The position numbers and the translations under genes are program-made. Shown one piece after another: positions 24,593 to 33,693 of a stretch of DNA of 64,000 nt. The stretch comes from Vibrio renipiscarius (GTDB lineage: Bacteria > Pseudomonadota > Gammaproteobacteria > Enterobacterales > Vibrionaceae): the NCBI RefSeq assembly GCF_000827885.1, contig NZ_JTKH01000019.1, forward strand, positions 1-64,000, read 5' to 3'. The notes beneath the pieces were generated by a model. It was not told the DNA's origin. It ran no database searches and saw nothing but the letters and a program-made list of their open reading frames with translations. The first letter of the stretch is position 1. Every line of letters begins with the position of its first letter.

Positions 24593-25276
24593 ATGAAACG
24601 TTTTAGCGATGTCGTCAATTACCGCCGCGCCGTGCGCAAATATGATCCAGATTATGCTTTTGACCATGATGTAGTCACGCAAGCACTCGAGCTCGCTACT
24701 CTGGCTCCAAATAGCTCAAATATGCAATTGTGGGAATTCCACCGCGTTAAAAGCCCTGAAATGCTAGAGAAAATGAAAGCATGTTGTCTGGGTCAAAATG
24801 CGGCAAAAACGGCAAATGAACTGATTGTATTCGTGACCGCACCACAAAAGTGGCGTGATCGTGCAGATATGAATGCAAAAGTGATCCGCAATGCCTTTGC
24901 CAGCAAGCCAAACACACCAGAGCACGTATTTGCTTACTATGAGAAAGACATGCCTTACCTATACGGCGGCGTAGATCTCATTGAATACAAAGGCTTAGAT
25001 AAAGAACAAGGTCAAGAGTTGCGTAAAAATGACGTCCGCGTCATTTTGAATAAAAGCGCTGCATTAGCCGCGATGACATTTATGTATGCATTAGCAGAAG
25101 TCGATTACGATAGCTGCCCAATGGAAGGATTTGAAGAAGGGGCGATCAAGTCACTATTGAACCTACCAGAAGAGGCCGAAGTTTGTATGGTTGTGAGCGT
25201 TGGTAAACGCTTACCAGAAGGTGTCTATGGCCCTCGTCTACGCGTTGACCTTAGCGACGTTGTTATCGAACACTAA
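24593..25276 (+). CDS. Nitroreductase family protein
   Basis: This 227-aa flavin-dependent nitroreductase-like protein begins with the family RRAVRKYD segment (about residues 11-18), has LATLAPNSSNMQLWEF (about 33-48) for FMN contact, and ends with VSVGKRLPEGVYGPRLR. Nitroreductases of this type reduce quinones, nitro compounds or enones with NAD(P)H. It is divergent from the MFS / acyl-CoA dehydrogenase operon. A shared regulatory region suggests a redox step in the same pathway, though this is inference. The ribosome site is TAGGAAGC. Confidence 0.88.
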   Translation: MKRFSDVVNYRRAVRKYDPDYAFDHDVVTQALELATLAPNSSNMQLWEFHRVKSPEMLEKMKACCLGQNAAKTANELIVFVTAPQKWRDRADMNAKVIRNAFASKPNTPEHVFAYYEKDMPYLYGGVDLIEYKGLDKEQGQELRKNDVRVILNKSAALAAMTFMYALAEVDYDSCPMEGFEEGAIKSLLNLPEEAEVCMVVSVGKRLPEGVYGPRLRVDLSDVVIEH

Positions 25277-25341
25277 TGTGAACGCTTAATACCGCTCTCA
25301 TTATCATCCCCTGTCATTGGGCTGATGAATTTCATTTTGAA

Positions 25342-25388
25342 CACGCCTAGATATAACGCACTCCACCGTTATACCTAGGCGTTTCTTT
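25342..25388 (+). terminator. Terminator after the nitroreductase gene
   Basis: ACGCCTAG pairs with CTAGGCGT and an inner TAACG with CGTTA, followed by TTCTTT. The rest of the 299-base gap up to the next gene shows only AT-rich promoter-like sequence. Confidence 0.8.
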
Positions 25389-25575
25389 AGCAGAAGCATC
25401 ATCAGAAGTCATATTGAACCATTCACATTAAACACAACGAAAAAACAAATCATTCATTAGCGTTATAACGAAGTCCCGATATTTACAAATACCTTAAATA
25501 TTCTTTTTCGTATAAATCATTCTTTGCGGTATTTGCATTTATTTAACCACTATCGTTTATAGAGTTTATTTTAAT

Positions 25576-26487
25576 ATGCATAATCACAACGCAACTCAAG
25601 GCGCATGCTGGATGTTAACGGCCGGCTTGTCATTCGCTATCGTCAACAGCTTGGTGCAATGGATAAGCATTCATTATGGCCTTTCTTCTACGACAATTGC
25701 TTTGGTGCAATATGCCATTGCACTGGCAGCGATTCTGCCCTATTTAAAAACGCTCGGTATTCGCCAATCGTTAAAAACCCCTAATCTAGGCTGGCATATC
25801 TTTCGCGTCTTTTTATCCGTGATTGGTATTCAATTGTGGCTATGGGCGCTCGCGTATCCAATTCCAATTTGGCAGGGCATTGCCTTATTGATGACCTCGC
25901 CTCTATTCGCCACCATTGGCTCAGGACTCTTTCTCAAAGAAACGGTGGGAACGGCTCGTTGGGGCGCAACCGTCACGGGCTTTATTGGCGCAATGATCAT
26001 TCTCGAACCTTGGGCGGATAATTTCAATCTCGCGACATTGCTGCCGATTGGCGCGGCTTTTTTCTGGGCGTGCTATTCGCTGATGGTCAAAAAACTCTCT
26101 CGCCATGAATCGCCATCAACAATGGTGATATATCTACTGATACTGATCACTCCCTTTAATATTCTGCTGGCACTGCCTGAATGGGAAACCCCTTCGGGCA
26201 CGACTGTCTGGCTATTGTTACTCGTCGCTGGTGTTGCCACCGCAATCGCACAATGGGCGATCGTCAAAGCGTATGCTGTCGCCGATGCATCCTTTGTGCA
26301 GCCTTTTGATCATGCGAAACTGCCACTGAATGTCTTAGCGGGCTGGATGATGTTTGGCTGGGTGCCGCCGGGACGCTTGTGGATTGGCGCTTTTCTTATC
26401 ATTGCCTCTATCGCCTTTATTGCACATTGGGAAGTAAGAAAATCGCACTTGGCTAAACTCCTTCCCCCTCAGCTTGTGGCCGATTAA
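25576..26487 (+). CDS. DMT/EamA family transporter
   Basis: The 303-aa membrane protein has about ten hydrophobic helices in two EamA repeats. Conserved features include WMLTAGLSFAIVNSLVQ at the start, the LLMTSPLFATIGSGLFLKE segment in the first half and the AVADASFVQPFDHAKLP segment in the second. Family members export metabolites or amino acids; the substrate cannot be read here. It stands alone on the plus strand and converges with the purine permease gene across a shared terminator. Confidence 0.88.
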   Translation: MHNHNATQGACWMLTAGLSFAIVNSLVQWISIHYGLSSTTIALVQYAIALAAILPYLKTLGIRQSLKTPNLGWHIFRVFLSVIGIQLWLWALAYPIPIWQGIALLMTSPLFATIGSGLFLKETVGTARWGATVTGFIGAMIILEPWADNFNLATLLPIGAAFFWACYSLMVKKLSRHESPSTMVIYLLILITPFNILLALPEWETPSGTTVWLLLLVAGVATAIAQWAIVKAYAVADASFVQPFDHAKLPLNVLAGWMMFGWVPPGRLWIGAFLIIASIAFIAHWEVRKSHLAKLLPPQLVAD

Positions 26488-26540
26488 TCGTCAATGCTCT
26501 GCGCTATAGACTGATCGGTAGCGTGGTGAATTTCACAAAA

Positions 26541-26569
26541 AAAATGGCCGACATGATGTCGGCCATTTT
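26541..26569. terminator. Bidirectional terminator between DMT transporter and purine permease
   Basis: AAAATGGCCGACA and TGTCGGCCATTTT form a 13-bp stem with a 3-base loop and A/T runs on both sides. It serves both converging genes. Confidence 0.92.
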
Positions 26570-26609
26570 CTTGCTCATTTATGTTGGCTAAATCGCCACG
26601 ATTGTGTGA

Positions 26610-27980
26610 TTAAATCGCCCAACCACCCGCATAAAACGCCACGAGAATCGCGGTCAGCACGACAATACCAAAGCTCAGTTTTTTCCATTCACCAGAGACC
26701 ACGCGGCCCACCACTAAACACAAAAAGCCCAGCATAATGCCAGTTACGATATTCGCCGTTAAAACAATAAATACGGCACACACAAGACCGGATAGCGCAT
26801 CGATTGAATCGCCAAAATCTAACTTGCTGACATTACTCAACATCAATAGGCCAACATACATCAATGCAGGCGCGGTTGCGTAACTTGGCACAAGATAACT
26901 AATCGGTGAAATAAACAATAGCAGTAGAAAGAGTGCGCCAACGACCACCGCTGTCAGGCCGGTTTTACCCCCCGCCGCGGTACCCGCCGCCGATTCAATA
27001 TACACCGCCGCAGGAGAACCACCAGCCACACCAGAGACAATGCTGCTGACAGAATCGGCCGTCAGAGCTTTGCCACCATCAATGATATTGCCATCTTTAT
27101 CCAGCAAATTCGCTTGGCCTGCCACTGCACGAATGGTTCCTGTCGCATCAAAAATAGCCGTCATGACCAAGGCAAGAACACTTGGCAAAACTAACGGGCT
27201 AAAAGCACCCATAACATCCATTGAAGCAAATAATGAGCCTTCACCACCAATAGAAGGCATCGCGAAGAAACCATGGAAGGTCACATTAGGGTCAAAAATC
27301 AAACCAAAGATTGAAATGACGACAATCACCAAAAGAATGCCGCCCGGTACGCGGCGCTTTTCTAAACCAAAGATGGCCGCCAAACCCAATACTGACATCA
27401 ACACTGGTAATGAAGTAAAGTCACCAAACTTCACCGGCAAACCTTCTGCCATATTTTTCTCAACCAAGCCCACACCATTTGCGGCAATCAGCAGCAAAAA
27501 GAGACCGATACCAATCCCTGTACCGTGCGCAATACCCACCGGTAAATGAGTGAGAATCCACTGGCGCAAACCTGTCACGGTGATCGCGGTAAACACCACC
27601 CCCATTAAGAAGACGGCACCTAAGGCAACAGGAATCGAAACGCCCTGCCCTAAAACAAGACTAAACGCCATAAACGCCGTTAAAGAAATCGCGCAACCAA
27701 TCGCCATTGGTAAGTTCGCCCACAAGCCCATCAGCAGTGAACCAAATGCAGCCACCAAACAGGTCGCAACAAACACTGAACCCTGATCAAACCCTGCCGC
27801 CCCTAACATGCTCGGCACAACAATGACCGAATAGACCATGGCAAGAAAAGTCGTCAATCCCGCCAGTAATTCTTGGCGGAGATTGCTACCACGCTGAGTG
27901 ATAAGAAAGAACGCATCCAGTTTACTTTTCATTGTCGCGCTTTCTGGACGATTTGATTGGGAAGAGGTCTTGTCAGACAT
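26610..27980 (-). CDS. NCS2 purine permease (AzgA-type)
   Basis: The 456-aa protein has about 13 hydrophobic segments. It matches the AzgA-type nucleobase/cation symporters, with [22 protein letters not shown] near the start and the [22 protein letters not shown] binding-site segment near residues 310-330. Relatives import adenine, guanine or hypoxanthine. Which purine is taken up is not clear from sequence. Upstream (27981-28200) there is a small AGTATC-CAAC-GATACT hairpin but no recognisable purine riboswitch. Confidence 0.88.
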   Translation of the reverse strand: MSDKTSSQSNRPESATMKSKLDAFFLITQRGSNLRQELLAGLTTFLAMVYSVIVVPSMLGAAGFDQGSVFVATCLVAAFGSLLMGLWANLPMAIGCAISLTAFMAFSLVLGQGVSIPVALGAVFLMGVVFTAITVTGLRQWILTHLPVGIAHGTGIGIGLFLLLIAANGVGLVEKNMAEGLPVKFGDFTSLPVLMSVLGLAAIFGLEKRRVPGGILLVIVVISIFGLIFDPNVTFHGFFAMPSIGGEGSLFASMDVMGAFSPLVLPSVLALVMTAIFDATGTIRAVAGQANLLDKDGNIIDGGKALTADSVSSIVSGVAGGSPAAVYIESAAGTAAGGKTGLTAVVVGALFLLLLFISPISYLVPSYATAPALMYVGLLMLSNVSKLDFGDSIDALSGLVCAVFIVLTANIVTGIMLGFLCLVVGRVVSGEWKKLSFGIVVLTAILVAFYAGGWAI

Positions 27981-28442
27981 GATTGTTCCTATTGGGTCTT
28001 TGGTTCAATGTCGTAAGAAGTATCGTTGGATACTCAATTTTATTTACATCAATAGAGCGTTGAAATACATCACCGATGGATATTCAACAAAGCGATAAAT
28101 TCGACTTAAACAGAGTAACAAAATGTTATTTGGCTGCTTAAAGGCGGAGAAATTACAGGGTTATAACGGTGATGACAAGCGATTTAAACCATTGCGGCAA
28201 ACGTTTTCGTGACAGTTAAAGCTAGGCAAGCGGCGGGAACATTTATTTCATTGGCTTGGACATAGATGACCGCCTCTAACCCAAGAACCCTCATCAACCT
28301 CTGTCCCTTCAGAGACCGTTTATCACAAGCTATTGATTTCTCATACCCAACGTTATTCAAGCGTTCATTCACAGGCGGTAGAGGGTACAAATTCAACGAA
28401 ACGCGTTACAATGCAGGCCACATTTTTCTAGATATAAAGACA

Positions 28443-28883
28443 ATGCAGCTCGACTACACATTCCAATGCTTATCTGCGATGCCTCGTGAAGAACGAGAAG
28501 AACTGAGCCTTCGTATGGTTCATCGTTTAGTCCCAGAAGATTACCTCAGTGAAATTTTCACCTTCGATACCGAAGAGACGGAATCAGAAGAAAAGCTGCA
28601 AGAAGCACAACTTGACGCCATGCTTCGCCTTAATGCGATAGCACTGAGCCAGTTACCCGCATTATTTCAAGACTCAGAAAACGCGGCGCAAAACATTTTG
28701 CGTATGCAGCGCTTAGTGTTGTGGCATTTTTATGCGATTTCATTCCGCTTAGAGCAAGCAATAGCACTTGAAGTACACTGCAATCACGTTGAAGTGATAC
28801 TCAAACAAAGTCCAGAAAACACGCTTGAGTGGGTAACTACGCTGACTGATTTACTGCGCCAATATGCGAAGATTGCTCAGTAA
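28443..28883 (+). CDS. Hypothetical protein, 146 aa
   Basis: A soluble, all-helical, acidic protein (MQLDYTFQCLSAMPREEREELSL at the start, with an acidic TEETESEEKLQEA run about residues 41-53). I do not recognise a family. The frame is open further upstream to 28266, but the upstream part is low in coding character and ATG 28443 follows an AAAGA. It stands between the purine permease and olsF, with no clear operon partner. Confidence 0.65.
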   Translation: MQLDYTFQCLSAMPREEREELSLRMVHRLVPEDYLSEIFTFDTEETESEEKLQEAQLDAMLRLNAIALSQLPALFQDSENAAQNILRMQRLVLWHFYAISFRLEQAIALEVHCNHVEVILKQSPENTLEWVTTLTDLLRQYAKIAQ

Positions 28884-29119
28884 GTGATGCGCTCCAAACC
28901 GCCACTCGTTGGCGGTTATGGCCACTTATCGTGACCTCAACCATTGATCACTTCCCATACCACGACTCCCTTCATTACCACGCCAAAAGACCTCTCCCAG
29001 TGGTTTATTGTTGTCATCGTTTCTTCATTTTTCGATCATCACTTACTCACGAAACTGCCGCTTTACTGACATATTCACCGCCTAGACTCACTGTGACGCT
29101 GTTATAAGTAGAGGACAAT

Positions 29120-30874
29120 ATGGACGTTAATAGCCCCTTTCGCTTACCACGTAAAACCCCTTTCGGACTGGCCGAACATGTCACTGAGTGGGCCACCGGC
29201 TTAAGTCAACTCGATAAGTTTTATGCCCAGCGCCCAATAAACTGCGATACAGAAACATTTTTGCGCTTTACGTTGGAAGTGCTCGAGATTGATTACCAAG
29301 TGATAAAAGGCTCACTCAATCAGGTACCGGAAGTGGGGGCAACGGTTGTGGTTGCTAACCATCCATTAGGGTGTGTGGAAGGCGTGATTCTTGCCGAACT
29401 GTTATTGCTGATCCGCCAAGATGTAAAAATACTCGCCAATCAATACCTCAAAACCGTGCCAGAATTGGATGATCTCTTTATTGGTGTCGATGTATTTGAA
29501 GGCAAAGCCGCCCAAAAAGCCAATCTCAAAGCGCTTCGTACCGCGCATCGACATCTCGAGCAAGATGGGTTGCTGCTCTTATTCCCCGCCGGTGAAGTCT
29601 CCCAGCCAATCAAGGGCAAGAAAAACGATGTGGAAGATAAAGCTTGGAGTCGATCTGTCAGCGCTTTGATCAAAAAGAGCCAAGCCGCCACCGTGCCGGT
29701 ATTCATTAATGGCCAAAACTCCAAACGATTCTATGTGGCAGGCAAAGTGCACACCTTGCTACGAACCTTAATGCTTGGGCGTGAACTATTAAATAAGCAC
29801 CAACAACCGATTGAAATCGCGATTGGTAATACGATCCGATTTAAGGAAATCAGCACGCTGAGTGATGAGACTCTGGTGAATTATTTGCGTCTCAATACGT
29901 ACCTCTTGAAGCCTGAATCTCCTCATCCTCCTTTCTTGAGTTGCGGTGACGAGAAACACGCCATTTCACCGCCCTTGCCTTTATCACGCATCAAAGACGA
30001 TCTGAGCAACATCCCCCAAAGCGATCTCTTGCTGACTCAGGGAAATTTTGAGGTTTACTGCACACGAGCAAAGTTCATTCCCAATATATTGTATGAAATT
30101 GGACGGTTACGAGAAGAGAGTTTTCGCGCAGTGGGGGAAGGTACCGGCAAAGCGATCGACATCGATCAATTTGATCTGAATTATCGTCACCTCTTTGTTT
30201 GGGACAACGCTCAAGATCGCTTAGTCGGAGCGTATCGCTTAGGCTTGGTTGATCGCCTACTGGCAAAATCTGGCATTGACGGTTTGTATTCAAGGACATT
30301 ATTCCACTACGACACCCCTTTTCTACACCACATGGGACGTTCGATTGAGTTAGGTCGATCCGTGATTGCCGCAGAATATCAACGCAGCATGAGTGCGTTA
30401 TTATTGTTGTGGAAAGGCATCGCTACATTCATTCAGCGCAACCCTGATTACACCCATTTATTTGGCCCAGTCAGTATCAGTAATGATTACAGCCAAAGCA
30501 CACGGCAGTTATTAACCGACTCAATGGTGATGCACCACTACGATGAAGATGGTGCCGAATTCGTGACCCCTTCTCACCCATTACCTCGTCATAATACGCA
30601 TTGGAACACCAGCATGCTGACCGCCTTAGGGGATTTACAACGGCTTTCAAAAGTCATTGCGCGCATGGATGAAGGCAAAAGTGTTCCTGTACTTCTGCGT
30701 CATTATTTGGCGCTAAATGGAAAATTGGTGAGTTTTAATGTGGACCCTAAGTTTAATCATGCGTTAGATGGGCTGATTGTGGTCGACCTGCGGCAAATTC
30801 CCGCCAAAACGCTAGGCCGTTATATGGGCTTATCTCAAGCGGATCAATATCGGCATTATCACCAACAAAAATAA
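29120..30874 (+). CDS. olsF: Bifunctional ornithine lipid synthase OlsF (hemolysin-like)
   Basis: The 584-aa protein fuses an N-terminal lysophospholipid acyltransferase (OlsA-like; ANHPLGCVEG near 78-87 and LLLLFPAGEVSQP near 150-162) to a C-terminal N-acyltransferase of the GNAT fold (OlsB-like; REESFRAVGEGTG, VGAYRLG, ELGRSVI). Together they make ornithine lipids from ornithine and acyl donors, an alternative to phospholipids when phosphate is low. A homologous V. cholerae gene next to the VSP-II site is known to do this. The acidic residue of the N-terminal motif is Glu. A strict Pho box is not evident upstream. Confidence 0.85.
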   Translation: MDVNSPFRLPRKTPFGLAEHVTEWATGLSQLDKFYAQRPINCDTETFLRFTLEVLEIDYQVIKGSLNQVPEVGATVVVANHPLGCVEGVILAELLLLIRQDVKILANQYLKTVPELDDLFIGVDVFEGKAAQKANLKALRTAHRHLEQDGLLLLFPAGEVSQPIKGKKNDVEDKAWSRSVSALIKKSQAATVPVFINGQNSKRFYVAGKVHTLLRTLMLGRELLNKHQQPIEIAIGNTIRFKEISTLSDETLVNYLRLNTYLLKPESPHPPFLSCGDEKHAISPPLPLSRIKDDLSNIPQSDLLLTQGNFEVYCTRAKFIPNILYEIGRLREESFRAVGEGTGKAIDIDQFDLNYRHLFVWDNAQDRLVGAYRLGLVDRLLAKSGIDGLYSRTLFHYDTPFLHHMGRSIELGRSVIAAEYQRSMSALLLLWKGIATFIQRNPDYTHLFGPVSISNDYSQSTRQLLTDSMVMHHYDEDGAEFVTPSHPLPRHNTHWNTSMLTALGDLQRLSKVIARMDEGKSVPVLLRHYLALNGKLVSFNVDPKFNHALDGLIVVDLRQIPAKTLGRYMGLSQADQYRHYHQQK

Positions 30875-30905
30875 GCCATAGGAACGAAAAGGCGATGAAG
30901 ATCGC

Positions 30906-31472
30906 CTAAGTTCTTGCTGAACGCAGTTGGCCAACTAATTCCGTAATGGCCAATAAGATCGTTGAACACACCTTCTGATGATGACGAAGAATAAACATAT
31001 TCATCATCGACTCTGATAATCCAGACATCATGCTTGGGTCAAAGTCTATCGGCATTGTGCGTTTAATCGTTTCGACACTACGCAACTCAGACAAAATATA
31101 AGGATCTGAAAAGGAGAGCGACGAATTGAAATCATTGCAGAACTCCCTCAGCCTGACAAAGACTTCTAAATCACAATAAACCTCTCGACTGATGACCCCC
31201 AATCCAAGCAACAAGCCCGCTCGAACCTTAATATCCGCAAGGGGACCCTGCGCTCTCATTAAAGGACTCACAATATATTGAACGGCTTGTTCATTTCGAG
31301 ACAGCATACTTTGTAAAACCGCCCCGACCGCATCATCTAACGCATGATACGCCGCCATGATGACGGCGTTCGGATCGTCTGCCTGCGTAATCACTTCAAG
31401 CAGTTCCGCCTCATTCGGCAGGTGAATCGTTTCATTCTTAACTGAGCTACCACCGTAGCAAGGTAATGACAT
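30906..31472 (-). CDS. Second MtlR-family regulator
   Basis: The 188-aa protein is helical and clearly homologous to the MtlR at 36938-37471. Both share SPLM/DPLL...GPLADI(K/N)VR, LLLGLGVIS(R/K)EVY and SGLSESM / SGMSEDM segments. MtlR acts as a repressor of mannitol genes in enterobacteria though it has no classic DNA-binding domain. The start of this gene overlaps the stop of the upstream MtlA-like gene by one base, so the two are translated together. It probably tunes expression or activity of the MtlA-like transporter. Confidence 0.85.
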   Translation of the reverse strand: MSLPCYGGSSVKNETIHLPNEAELLEVITQADDPNAVIMAAYHALDDAVGAVLQSMLSRNEQAVQYIVSPLMRAQGPLADIKVRAGLLLGLGVISREVYCDLEVFVRLREFCNDFNSSLSFSDPYILSELRSVETIKRTMPIDFDPSMMSGLSESMMNMFILRHHQKVCSTILLAITELVGQLRSART

Positions 31473-33010
31473 TAAATCGCCTTACCATTCAGCACGTTCA
31501 CAATATCATTCACTTCCGTTGTCGATTTTAATCGTTCTAGAACTTCATCATCATCCAACGCTAAGCTGATGGATGAAATGATTTGAATATGGCGTTCATT
31601 CTTTGCTGCAATGGCCACAACAATCTTCGCCATATCGGTGGGCTCACTGCCCCACTCAACACCGGCAGGGATCTGCCCAAAGACAACGCCGTCACGGATA
31701 ACGTGCTGCTTTCCTCCGATCATGCCATGAGGTAATGCGATAGATTCCCCCAAGTAAGTTGATAAGAGCGCCTCTCGTTTGTGCATATCCTCAATATACG
31801 CCGGTTCAACATGCCCTAATTCAACTAATTTCTGACCTAGCAGGGAAATCGCTTCTTCTTTATTCGCCACATTCATGTTTAAACAAACATGTTCAGGGGT
31901 AAGCATGACCATGGTTGAGAATTTATTGACCACCAATTCACCCACATCATCCTTACTTTGACTCGCGTGGTCCTGTAAATTGGATTTTTGCTTTGGCTCG
32001 CCCTTGAGCAGGACGATGGCAGTGACAAATGAAACGGCAGTGGATGCGATAAACGATGCGATAACACCGACCAAAGAGGTCTTTGGGGTTAATAATAAAA
32101 TGGCAATGATAGAACCAGGAGAAGCCGGCGCGACAAGACCCGCATTGAATAGAACCAACACATAAATACCGACCATACTGCCCAAAATAAGCGCGATAAG
32201 TAAGCGAGGCTTCATCAAAATATAAGGGAAGTAGACCTCTTGAATGCCACCAAATAGATGTATCACGGTAGCTCCCGCAGCCGTTTGCTGTACGCGCCCT
32301 TTTGTTGTTGCGATATAAGCAAGCAATACTCCAAAAGCGGGACCTGGGTTTGACTCCAACAAAAAGAATAACGATTGTCCGGTCTCTTTGGCTTGCTGAA
32401 TACCGAGTGGCGTAAAAATGCCATGATTAATCGCATTGTTTAAAAAGAGTATTTTGATCGGCTCTATAATGATGGCAACAAGGCTAATGGATTCAGACGC
32501 AATCAAGGTCTCTACGCCCGCAGAGGCCATAGCGGAAATTGTCGTTATGATTGGACCAACAAAATAAAGCGCAATAATGGCCCCCAACATCCCAATAATT
32601 CCCGTAGAGAAATTATTGACCAGCATTTCAAAGCCACTTTTAACTCTGTTTTCCATGACTGCATCAAATTTCTTGATGACGAGTGCACTTAAGGGGCCAA
32701 CAATCATCGCCCCCATAAGCATTGGTATATCCGTCCCCGCGATTAACCCCATCGTCGTGACTAGCGCGACGATAGCACCTCGCTCACCCGCAACAAGGCG
32801 TCCACCGTAATAACCGATCATCAGAGGAATAAGGTAAGTAATAATAGGGTCAACCAATACCGCAATCTTGGCATTCGGCATCCAACCCGTTGGAATAAAC
32901 AGCGCAGAGATTAATCCCCAAGCGATAAAGATACCGATGTTGGGAATAACCATATTAGATAAAAAACGCCCAACACCTTGGACTTTTACTTTTGAGTTTG
33001 GGGAAAGCAT
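31472..33010 (-). CDS. MtlA-like PTS permease, IIC-IIA without IIB
   Basis: The 512-aa protein is a paralogue of MtlA at 33694-35592. It has a mannitol-type IIC membrane domain (about 1-340, with the GIFTPLGIQQAKETG and NPGPAFG segments). After a short linker a IIA domain follows (about 375-510) with the phosphorylated histidine in SIALPHGMIGG. The IIB domain with its cysteine, present between these two in MtlA, is absent, so phosphate must pass through a separate IIB, for example that of MtlA. It is divergent from mtlA and coupled to a second MtlR gene. Substrate is probably a hexitol related to mannitol. Confidence 0.88.
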   Translation of the reverse strand: MLSPNSKVKVQGVGRFLSNMVIPNIGIFIAWGLISALFIPTGWMPNAKIAVLVDPIITYLIPLMIGYYGGRLVAGERGAIVALVTTMGLIAGTDIPMLMGAMIVGPLSALVIKKFDAVMENRVKSGFEMLVNNFSTGIIGMLGAIIALYFVGPIITTISAMASAGVETLIASESISLVAIIIEPIKILFLNNAINHGIFTPLGIQQAKETGQSLFFLLESNPGPAFGVLLAYIATTKGRVQQTAAGATVIHLFGGIQEVYFPYILMKPRLLIALILGSMVGIYVLVLFNAGLVAPASPGSIIAILLLTPKTSLVGVIASFIASTAVSFVTAIVLLKGEPKQKSNLQDHASQSKDDVGELVVNKFSTMVMLTPEHVCLNMNVANKEEAISLLGQKLVELGHVEPAYIEDMHKREALLSTYLGESIALPHGMIGGKQHVIRDGVVFGQIPAGVEWGSEPTDMAKIVVAIAAKNERHIQIISSISLALDDDEVLERLKSTTEVNDIVNVLNGKAI

Positions 33011-33693
33011 GGAAAGGGTTCTCTGGTTGTTTTTTTTTCGCCGGCGACTGTACCATATGAAAATAGAATGACATTCTCAACAATGAGCAAATACTAAACT
33101 AAGATCACAAATAATATTGTCGCCATCGGAATAACAACGATATATCCATCACAAAAAACCAGAAACTGCGACGTAAATGATTGATCCTACATGCCTAAAT
33201 AACGCCTAAATCACGTTCAAATCACGCAAAATCAATAAACCATCACTCATCATTTTATATCCAATGATCACTTTGCATCATTTACGCTTAAAAACTGTAA
33301 TAAAATTACAAAGCAAGCCAATTTCGCCTTAAAGGTAAGCTATCCATCTCAAATAATGGCGATAAAACCCAAGCTATAACCATGAAAAATATCCAACTTT
33401 CCAAAAAGTAGATCTTCATCACTATAAATATACTCCCCGCCCAAGCAAGAAATGAGATCTAAATCACGCATAAATGATAATCAAACTCATTAAATGGCAC
33501 TTGTAATTTTATGACTCGATAGATACGTGATCTCCATCACTAGTGATTATGTATTCCAATATTTGGACTGTGATTGCAATCACAATTTCTAGGCCAATGA
33601 TGCTATTTAAAAATCCTGTGATACATTTTGTATAACTTACTAGGACACATTTTCGACTATTTGGTCATCCTATATACTACTGAGGCCACCCTT
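33011..33693. promoter_or_regulatory. Divergent mtl regulatory region
   Basis: This is an unusually long AT-rich gap between the MtlA-like gene and mtlA. Four CRP-like sites lie on the mtlA side (33408-33423, 33453-33468, 33526-33541 and the perfect 33569-33584). A TATAAC -10 element is likely at 33631-33636. In V. cholerae the mtlA leader is the target of the antisense RNA MtlS; a counterpart on the minus strand across 33600-33693 is possible but I cannot confirm its sequence. Confidence 0.6.
33569..33584 (+). promoter_or_regulatory. CRP-binding site upstream of mtlA
   Basis: TGTGATTGCAATCACA fits the CRP consensus TGTGA-N6-TCACA exactly. It lies about 65 bases before the likely mtlA transcription start, near the position of class I activation. 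Weaker matches at 33408, 33453 and 33526 lie upstream. Confidence 0.88.

Noticed and set aside
27981-28200. Purine riboswitch before the NCS2 permease
   Set aside because: The conserved core of guanine/adenine riboswitches is not found; only a short simple hairpin is seen.
28266-28442. N-terminal extension of the 146-aa gene, and a minus-strand 70-aa frame over it
   Set aside because: No ribosome site and weak coding character; the ATG at 28443 is a better start.
29040-29119. Pho box upstream of olsF
   Set aside because: Only one half resembles CTGTCAT; the second repeat is not at the required spacing.
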